Shown: one piece after another, positions 1 to 3,843 of the stretch
How the letters are laid out: every line of letters begins with the position of its first letter
Position numbering within the stretch: the first letter of the stretch is position 1
Origin: Deltaproteobacteria bacterium
GTDB lineage: Bacteria > Desulfobacterota > DSM-4660 > Desulfatiglandales > Desulfatiglandaceae
Reading direction: 5' to 3'
Assembly: GCA_019313765.1 (NCBI GenBank)
Contig: JAFDAP010000153.1
Location: 1 to 5,389, forward strand
Length of the DNA: 5,389 nucleotides
The notes under the pieces: generated by a model
Database searches by the model: none
What the model was told of the DNA's origin: nothing
What the model saw: only the letters and a program-made list of their open reading frames with translations
Program-made: the position numbers and the translations under genes

Positions 1-1
1 T

Positions 2-1039
2 TTACTGTGAGCTTATGTCTTCCGGAAATCTCAGACGAACTACCTGTCCGGTCCGACCGAGATTCTGAATCTTTTTACCATTGAACTCAAAATCGATACC
101 ACCTGCATTACCGATTAGCACATCAAAACCCTCCTTTGCTTCCCATTGGGGAGCACTCCCGGCTCGAAAAACATATTCTTTGGGTTCCCGGGCATCCACG
201 ACCATCCTGATATACGTTCGTTCCCTGACGGTGGCTTTAAGAATGAGTAAGTCCGATCCAGCCACGGGTACGGTTACAGGCTCACGGGATGGCGTTTGTT
301 CTATGGAAGCTTGCGAGGGATTTTCTCTTCCTTCTGATAAATCTTCGGAAGGTTCCATGTCAGAGGGTTGTGTCCCGGGTTCAGGAGTGGAATTCAGCCG
401 TGCCGGGCTCGAATCCGGGGGACTGCTGACTGGGCCGGCGGCCGGTTGTTTTTTCTCATTGGAAAGAGCCTGTGCGTTTTTATAGGGCACGCCGAGCTTG
501 TCCTTCAAGTTTTTGACCTTGTCACCCTCAGCTCTTTTTGTCTCCGGAACGGTGGTGATTTTCTCATGCGCCGGGTATTCTTTCCACAAATAGTAGGCAG
601 ATGCCATGATTAGCAGGAGAAAAATCAATATAACAAAAGGTGCCTTTTTACTCCTTGGAGGTTCCACAAGAGGCCTGGCAGGAGGTCCGTCGGCAGGGAC
701 GTACTTTTGATACAATGCAACAATTTTCTCTTGTTCCAATCCAAGGGTACGGGCATAAGAACGGATGAATCCCGTCACAAAAACGGAAGATGGAAGGACT
801 TCCCAGTTTTCATTCTCCAGTGCCTCAAGGATATAGGGCCTGATCCTGGTGGTTTTGGAGATTCTGGTATGGCTGAGACCCATTTTTTCTCTTTGGTTTC
901 TAAAAAGGTCACCGATGCCCGCACCTTTAAGAGAGACCTTTCCATCATTTCCCGCCTCCTCTTTCCAACTCTTTTGAGTTTCAGCCTCGGAAGTGGATGC
1001 CTCTTTTGCGGTGGACTTTATATGTTCTTTTTGACTCAT
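2..1039 (-). CDS. rodZ: RodZ-like membrane protein with N-terminal helix-turn-helix domain
   Basis: Complete 345-residue protein with ATG at 1039 and TAA at 2-4. Residues 1-38 are a charged, low-complexity extension. Residues about 41-113 form a helix-turn-helix of the RodZ type (HTH_25), with GDLFRNQREKMGLS and the typical VFVTGFIRSYARTLGL segment. One transmembrane helix follows at about 134-152 (PFVILIFLLLIMASAYYLW). A Pro/Ser/Glu-rich linker spans about 153-262, and a C-terminal beta-rich DUF4115-like domain about 263-338. RodZ proteins are bitopic inner-membrane proteins whose cytoplasmic HTH binds MreB and helps maintain rod shape; that role here is inferred from architecture. The gene follows the SurA-like gene by 13 bp, so the two should share a transcript. 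An alternative is an uncharacterised HTH/DUF4115 membrane protein not working with MreB, since no mreB is in view. The domain call is strong; the symbol is less certain. Confidence 0.85.
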   Translation of the reverse strand: MSQKEHIKSTAKEASTSEAETQKSWKEEAGNDGKVSLKGAGIGDLFRNQREKMGLSHTRISKTTRIRPYILEALENENWEVLPSSVFVTGFIRSYARTLGLEQEKIVALYQKYVPADGPPARPLVEPPRSKKAPFVILIFLLLIMASAYYLWKEYPAHEKITTVPETKRAEGDKVKNLKDKLGVPYKNAQALSNEKKQPAAGPVSSPPDSSPARLNSTPEPGTQPSDMEPSEDLSEGRENPSQASIEQTPSREPVTVPVAGSDLLILKATVRERTYIRMVVDAREPKEYVFRAGSAPQWEAKEGFDVLIGNAGGIDFEFNGKKIQNLGRTGQVVRLRFPEDISSQ

Positions 1040-1050
1040 TTATGAACATA

Positions 1051-1054
1051 CCTT
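1051..1054 (-). promoter_or_regulatory. Probable ribosome-binding site of the RodZ-like gene
   Basis: On the minus strand AAGG overlaps the TAA stop of the upstream SurA-like gene and lies 11 nt before the ATG at 1039. The spacing is slightly long and the match modest. An in-frame TAA directly before this ATG rules out any longer start. Confidence 0.4.
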
Positions 1055-2030
1055 AAAAGATTATCTTCGTGTAAGCCTTGTCTCTTAGTTTTTTGATCCA
1101 GGCCGAATATCTTTTGTTGACCTCCTTCTGGTAAAAGATTTGATAGATTGCCTTCTTCACCTCTTCGATTGGCTTCAGCCTTTCTTCCTGGTTGTCAATC
1201 AACTTGACAATTTGTATCCCGGAAGGCCTGACGATGGGTTCGCTTATGTCGCCAGGGGACATCTCTTTGATAATTTCTCTGAGTTTGGGATCGAGCTGGG
1301 AGGGCTTGAAAAAGCCGACATCCCCCCCGTCTTCGGCCCCGGGCCCCTTGGAGAATTTTTTTGCCAATTCACCGAAATCTTCACCGCCCTTAAGTCTTGC
1401 AAGGATGTTTTCGGCCTGCCTGGAAAGGGAACCGGACCCACCCTGGTTTGACAGGCCTTCCTGCTTCAGCACTATAATGGCAAGATGTACTTTCCCTTTG
1501 ACCACGAACTCATCCCTGTGTTTGTTATAATATTCCGTGATGTCTTCTTCCCTGATGATAATTTTTGACCTTACTTCAAAATTGATCAGTTCCATCCTTT
1601 CTAACTGAACTTTGACTTTTTCGCGGTAGGAATCATAGCCCATACCTTGCTTTTTGAGACCGGCTATCAGATCTTCCTGGGTCAACCCGTTATTCCTTTT
1701 TATTCTTTCAATCGCTGCATCAACTTGCTTTGGGGTCACTTTGATCCCCAACCGCCGGATCTTTTGGAGGGTTAGTTTGTCCTCAATCAGGCTATTTAGT
1801 GTTTTACGGCGAGCTTCAAGGTATTGTTTTTCGTCCCGAAGCCTCATTTCAGCAGGATCCATGCCGGCCAGTTCCTTCATGCGCCCGTTCAATTCATAGA
1901 GGGTGATAACCTCATCGTTTACAATGGCCACGACCCTGTTGCTTGTGTCTGCTACGGCCGGTGACGGGTACCAGAAAAAAGCCGGCGCTGTTAAAAAAAG
2001 GAGTGTGTAAAAAATTTTTAGTCCTCTCAT
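1053..2030 (-). CDS. surA: SurA-like periplasmic chaperone with one degenerate parvulin domain
   Basis: Complete 325-residue protein, ATG at 2030, TAA at 1053-1055. Residues 1-27 look like a Sec signal peptide (MRGLK, a hydrophobic core, then AVA before D28). Residues about 30-170 resemble the SurA N-terminal chaperone region (VVAIVNDEVITLYEL; SLIEDKLTLQKIRRLGIKVT). A single parvulin domain lies at about 178-280, with GGEDFGELAKKFS and DGGDVGFF. E. coli SurA has two parvulin domains and about 430 residues, so this is a short form. The two histidines usual in active parvulins are absent: VHLAIIVLK replaces the usual RHILV-type strand and GIQIVKL replaces GxHII. Chaperone activity for outer-membrane proteins is therefore more likely than isomerase activity (inference). 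It has a good ribosome-binding site and lies 13 bp before the RodZ-like gene. The MITE-like element now separates it from the related lipoprotein gene upstream. Confidence 0.88.
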   Translation of the reverse strand: MRGLKIFYTLLFLTAPAFFWYPSPAVADTSNRVVAIVNDEVITLYELNGRMKELAGMDPAEMRLRDEKQYLEARRKTLNSLIEDKLTLQKIRRLGIKVTPKQVDAAIERIKRNNGLTQEDLIAGLKKQGMGYDSYREKVKVQLERMELINFEVRSKIIIREEDITEYYNKHRDEFVVKGKVHLAIIVLKQEGLSNQGGSGSLSRQAENILARLKGGEDFGELAKKFSKGPGAEDGGDVGFFKPSQLDPKLREIIKEMSPGDISEPIVRPSGIQIVKLIDNQEERLKPIEEVKKAIYQIFYQKEVNKRYSAWIKKLRDKAYTKIIF

Positions 2031-2038
2031 TTAAATGT

Positions 2039-2042
2039 CTCC
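2039..2042 (-). promoter_or_regulatory. Ribosome-binding site of the SurA-like gene
   Basis: GGAG on the minus strand, 8 nt before the ATG at 2030, is a near-ideal Shine-Dalgarno site and fixes the start. It lies between the MITE-like element (ends at 2053) and the gene, so the insertion left it intact. Before the insertion it would have lain inside the last codons of the upstream lipoprotein gene. Confidence 0.7.
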
Positions 2043-2052
2043 ATTCCATTTA

Positions 2053-2230
2053 GTGTCCATCCAGAAATGGCCCTTTTTCACAATCTCTGCGTCAATCTGC
2101 GGGATTTCTTGTGCGGCGTACTACAGTACGCCTCCGCGTAATCCCTTGATTTCCTTGATCTTGTAAAAAATTGCTCATTTCTGAATTGGACACTTATTTT
2201 AGTGCCAATTTATTATTTATGGATGGGCAC
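2053..2230 (-). mobile_element. MITE-like non-coding element, copy A (178 bp)
   Basis: The left end GTGTCCATCCAGAAATG and the right end, read on the minus strand as GTGCCCATCCATAAA, form terminal inverted repeats. A second internal copy of the end, GTGTCCAATTCAGAAATG on the minus strand, finishes at 2193. The outer part therefore holds a small stem (GTGCC with GGCAC) and the inner 141 bp a long imperfect palindrome. The inner part is about 90% identical by eye to copy B (3667-3808); the outer 37 bp are less alike. Flanking 6-mers CATTTA (2047-2052) and CAATTA (2231-2236) look like a diverged target-site duplication. No ORF of its own is visible, so movement would need a transposase in trans. 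It overlaps the 3' end of the lipoprotein gene and supplies its stop codon. The transposase family cannot be assigned from here. Confidence 0.8.
2115..2132. repeat. Central hairpin of element copy A
   Basis: GGCGTAC (2115-2121) pairs with GTACGCC (2126-2132) around the loop TACA. Further out, GGGATT (2101-2106) pairs with AATCCC (2140-2145). Copy B has the same seven-base stem with a different loop (ATTTG), so pairing is kept while the loop changes. Confidence 0.75.
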
Positions 2231-3182
2231 CAATTAACAGGTCTTGATTAATCTTGATTTCAAATTGACTCCTCAAATCGCTAAGCCATTTTTTACAAAA
2301 TAGTTCTCGCCTTTGAATGAGAAGCCTTGATTCTATTTCCCGAATGACCGCTGGAAGATGTTTCCCGCCTTCAGGTCGAACCGAAAGGACTTCAAAGATA
2401 TGAAATCCATAAGGAGTCTTGACAACGGGACTGGTTTTGCTCCGGGGCATTGAAAAGAGCACTTTTTCCATTGATTCTTCTAAGTGACCACGGGCCACCC
2501 AACCTACTTTGCCGCCATTTTCAGCCTCAGGGCTTATTGAATATTTCTTGGCCAGTTGATGCATGTCTTCCCCGTTATTAAGTCGGTTGAGGAGGGCATC
2601 AGCTTCTTCTCTGGACCTTGTGACGATTTGTCTGAATTCCAACATTTCAGGAGATTTGAACTCATCCTTATTATCTTCAAAGTAACGCTTTACATCCTGA
2701 TAGTCGGGTGGCGTAATGTTCTCCGTGACCTCTTTTATGACCTTGTTGACGAGGAACTGCTCTCTTATTCTTTCCTCCCATTGCTCAAGGTCCACATACC
2801 CCCGGAGCAGGGCATTTTTAAATGAACCTTCCGTATACCCACTTTTGATCTCCTTAATTGCCCTTTCCACTTCCTTTTCTGAGACGGAAATACCCATTCT
2901 TCTTCCGTATTCAAGGATCAAATAATGGTCAATGACCAGTTCGAGTATCTGTTCTCTGATCCGGTTATGATCCGGTAAGTCCATGTCGGCACTTATGAAT
3001 TCCATGTCCTTTCTTAATTGATCAGTGGTAATTTGTCTTGAGCCTACAACAATGACCACTTTGTCTTTCGCCTGGTCTGAAGGGCCGCAGCCAGAAATTA
3101 GAAAAGGTAAAAGGCAAAGACAAAAAGTAACGCTATAACTCGTAAGAAGAGAGCGGGTTTTGTTTGTCTTGCAATGAATCAT
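2217..3182 (-). CDS. SurA/PpiC-family peptidyl-prolyl isomerase lipoprotein
   Basis: From ATG at 3182 this is a 321-residue protein ending at TAA 2217-2219. Residues 1-32 look like a lipoprotein signal: a basic start (MIHCKTNKTRS), a hydrophobic stretch, then the lipobox LISGC with the lipidated Cys at 32. A SurA-N-like helical region follows (about 42-175; VIDHYLILEYGRRMGISVSEKEVERAI). A parvulin domain lies at about 178-268, with NGEDMHQLAKKYS, NGGKVGW and GFHIFEV. The second signature histidine is present, but the first is Gln (LEFRQIV), so catalysis may be weak. It probably acts as a membrane-anchored folding factor for exported proteins, like PrsA or SurA. A TTG at 3221 would add 13 residues but gives an overlong signal; neither start has a clear Shine-Dalgarno. 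The last three codons and the stop (AHP, TAA) come from MITE-like copy A, which replaced the original tail. Confidence 0.85.
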   Translation of the reverse strand: MIHCKTNKTRSLLTSYSVTFCLCLLPFLISGCGPSDQAKDKVVIVVGSRQITTDQLRKDMEFISADMDLPDHNRIREQILELVIDHYLILEYGRRMGISVSEKEVERAIKEIKSGYTEGSFKNALLRGYVDLEQWEERIREQFLVNKVIKEVTENITPPDYQDVKRYFEDNKDEFKSPEMLEFRQIVTRSREEADALLNRLNNGEDMHQLAKKYSISPEAENGGKVGWVARGHLEESMEKVLFSMPRSKTSPVVKTPYGFHIFEVLSVRPEGGKHLPAVIREIESRLLIQRRELFCKKWLSDLRSQFEIKINQDLLIGAHP

Positions 3183-3239
3183 TTTGCTTTTACGATTTCG
3201 ATTTAGGCATTCAATCGCCAATAATCAAGCATCTCGGAA

Positions 3240-3245
3240 TTTATA
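3240..3245 (-). promoter_or_regulatory. Weak candidate -10 box for the lipoprotein gene
   Basis: TATAAA on the minus strand lies about 58 nt before the ATG at 3182. No convincing -35 hexamer is seen at the right distance. It is listed because 620 bp separate this gene from mfd, so a local promoter is plausible. Two short inverted repeats lie immediately upstream of it (3256-3295). Confidence 0.2.
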
Positions 3246-3255
3246 CAACTTGCTG

Positions 3256-3295
3256 AAACCAAAGGGGTTTATTGAGGCTTGATGCTTTTGCCTCA
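3256..3295. repeat. Two adjacent short inverted repeats upstream of the lipoprotein gene
   Basis: AAACC (3256-3260) pairs with GGTTT (3266-3270), and TGAGGC (3273-3278) pairs with GCCTCA (3290-3295) around an 11-base loop. No T-run follows on either strand, so these are not clear terminators. An operator or leader structure is possible; chance is also possible. Confidence 0.3.
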
Positions 3296-3300
3296 TACCT

Positions 3301-3334
3301 GGAATAATGGAATGCTGGAAAGTTGGAATGTTGG
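3301..3334 (+). repeat. 8-bp tandem repeat array, block 1 (GGAATNNT units)
   Basis: Four consecutive 8-base units read GGAATAAT, GGAATGCT, GGAAAGTT, GGAATGTT and are followed by GG. The first bases of each unit are constant and bases 6-7 vary. Block 2 (3424-3460) carries the same kind of units on the other strand, about 90 bp away. Confidence 0.8.
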
Positions 3335-3338
3335 TTTT

Positions 3339-3361
3339 AATAAGGGATTTGTTCCTTTATT
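3339..3361. repeat. 9-bp stem-loop between the two repeat arrays
   Basis: AATAAGGGA (3339-3347) pairs with TCCTTTATT (3353-3361) with one G-T wobble and the loop TTTGT. On the plus strand a short T run follows after three bases, a terminator-like arrangement, but no plus-strand gene precedes it. It more likely belongs to the repeat unit bounded by the arrays. Confidence 0.35.
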
Positions 3362-3423
3362 AGATTTTTAACATCCATGTCAAGGGCATTCTGGTAATAA
3401 AACATTGCGCCATTTTCCTAAAG

Positions 3424-3460
3424 CCCATTATTCCAGTATTCCAGTATTCCAACATTCCAA
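3424..3460 (-). repeat. 8-bp tandem repeat array, block 2 (GGAATNNT units)
   Basis: Read on the minus strand from 3458: GGAATGTT, GGAATACT, GGAATACT, GGAATAAT, then GGG. Units match block 1 in period and consensus but run on the opposite strand. The pair could form a long imperfect stem closing the 89 bp between them. I recall similar GGAAT-type arrays scattered in Desulfobacterota genomes, often mis-annotated as small proteins; this is memory, not a search. Confidence 0.8.
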
Positions 3461-3491
3461 TTGCGGAACGAAGCGGAGCTAAGTTATAGAG

Positions 3492-3519
3492 AAATAGCCG
3501 ATACGGAATGCCGTTATTT
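3492..3519. repeat. Bulged stem-loop in otherwise featureless intergenic DNA
   Basis: AAATA (3492-3496) and ACGG (3503-3506) together pair with CCGTTATTT (3511-3519), leaving a six-base bulge and the loop AATG. No T-run follows, so terminator function is not supported. It may be part of the dispersed repeat that starts with the 8-bp arrays. Confidence 0.3.
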
Positions 3520-3631
3520 GCGAAATTTTCGGGAAATATCCAAATATAATAGATTACCAGGAAAGATGGAAAATGCAAGCATATTCTTTGAATACAGGCA
3601 GTTGTCATTATGCCATTTTGCAGGTTAAGTA

Positions 3632-3808
3632 GTGCCCATCCATAAACTAAAAAGGAGCACTGGCCGGTGTCCAATTCAGAAATGAGCAATTTTTTGCAAG
3701 ATCAAGGAAATCAAGGGGTTGGGCGGAGGCGTACATTTGGTACGCCGCACAACTAAGCCCGCCGATTGACGCTGAGATTGCGGAAAAGGGCCATTTCTGG
3801 ATGGACAC
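3632..3808 (+). mobile_element. MITE-like non-coding element, copy B (177 bp)
   Basis: It runs from GTGCCCATCCATAAA to CATTTCTGGATGGACAC; the ends are inverted repeats of the form GTGYCCATCCA. As in copy A, an internal third end (GTGTCCAATTCAGAAATG, from 3667) lies 35 bp inside. The outer part again can form a small stem (GTGC with GCAC). The perfect TAAGTA flanking repeat suggests a fairly recent insertion, more recent than copy A if flank decay is a guide. It lies 29 bp downstream of the mfd stop codon, in inverted orientation to copy A. No coding capacity is visible. The size, inverted ends and flanking duplication fit a miniature inverted-repeat transposable element. Confidence 0.82.
3728..3746. 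repeat. Central hairpin of element copy B
   Basis: GGCGTAC (3728-3734) pairs with GTACGCC (3740-3746) around the loop ATTTG. The stem is identical to that of copy A while the loop differs in sequence and length. Outside it, GTTG (3718-3721) can pair with CAAC (3749-3752), extending the structure. Confidence 0.75.
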
Positions 3809-3843
3809 TAAGTAACGAAAGCCATCAACTGGCACGGCGGTTA

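Larger units (their letters stand above)
2047..2236. repeat. Imperfect 6-bp direct repeats flanking element copy A
   Basis: CATTTA at 2047-2052 and CAATTA at 2231-2236 directly abut the GTGTCC and GGGCAC ends of copy A and match at 5 of 6 bases. On its own this would be weak. It gains support from copy B, which has a perfect 6-bp repeat at exactly the same offset. Confidence 0.55.
3626..3814. repeat. Perfect 6-bp direct repeats flanking element copy B
   Basis: TAAGTA occurs at 3626-3631 and again at 3809-3814, immediately outside the GTGCCC and GGACAC ends of copy B. This is the expected footprint of a target-site duplication made on insertion. It sets the element boundaries to the base. Confidence 0.75.
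3222..3843. other. Gene-free interval between mfd and the lipoprotein gene
   Basis: No protein-coding gene is supported in these 622 bp. Short open frames cross the repeats and lack family features or start signals. The interval holds MITE-like copy B at its mfd end, two opposed 8-bp repeat arrays in the middle, and small hairpins near the lipoprotein gene. The stretch 3461-3625 contains one bulged hairpin and otherwise nothing I recognise. Such a gap is unusual in a window where the other genes are tightly packed. Confidence 0.8.

Noticed and set aside
81..1530. Several plus-strand open frames of 80-134 codons
   Set aside because: They lie antisense to the RodZ-like and SurA-like genes, overlap one another, and have compositions expected of shadow frames.
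3183..3221. Upstream TTG start for the lipoprotein gene
   Set aside because: It would give a long polar leader before the lipoprotein signal and has no Shine-Dalgarno; the ATG at 3182 gives a normal-length lipoprotein signal peptide.
3301..3460. Possible CRISPR array
   Set aside because: The repeat unit is only 8 bases, there are no spacers between units, and the two blocks run on opposite strands.
3545..3585. Minus-strand promoter with TTGCAT and TATTAT
   Set aside because: The spacing between the boxes is about 21 bases, too long for a sigma-70 promoter, and the site is over 350 bases from the gene start.
3360..3689. 109-codon open frame on the minus strand
   Set aside because: It runs from inside MITE-like copy B through the featureless stretch and the 8-bp array, with no family feature or ribosome-binding site. 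Its repetitive tail is just the array translated.
3718..3760. Integron attC-like site in copy B (GTTGGGC at 3718-3724)
   Set aside because: The matching RYYYAAC core box is missing (GCACAAC instead), and copy A lacks even the GTTRRRY motif.
3721..3760. Element hairpin as the mfd transcription terminator
   Set aside because: The stem is GC-rich but no U-tract follows on the minus strand, so intrinsic termination is not supported by sequence alone.
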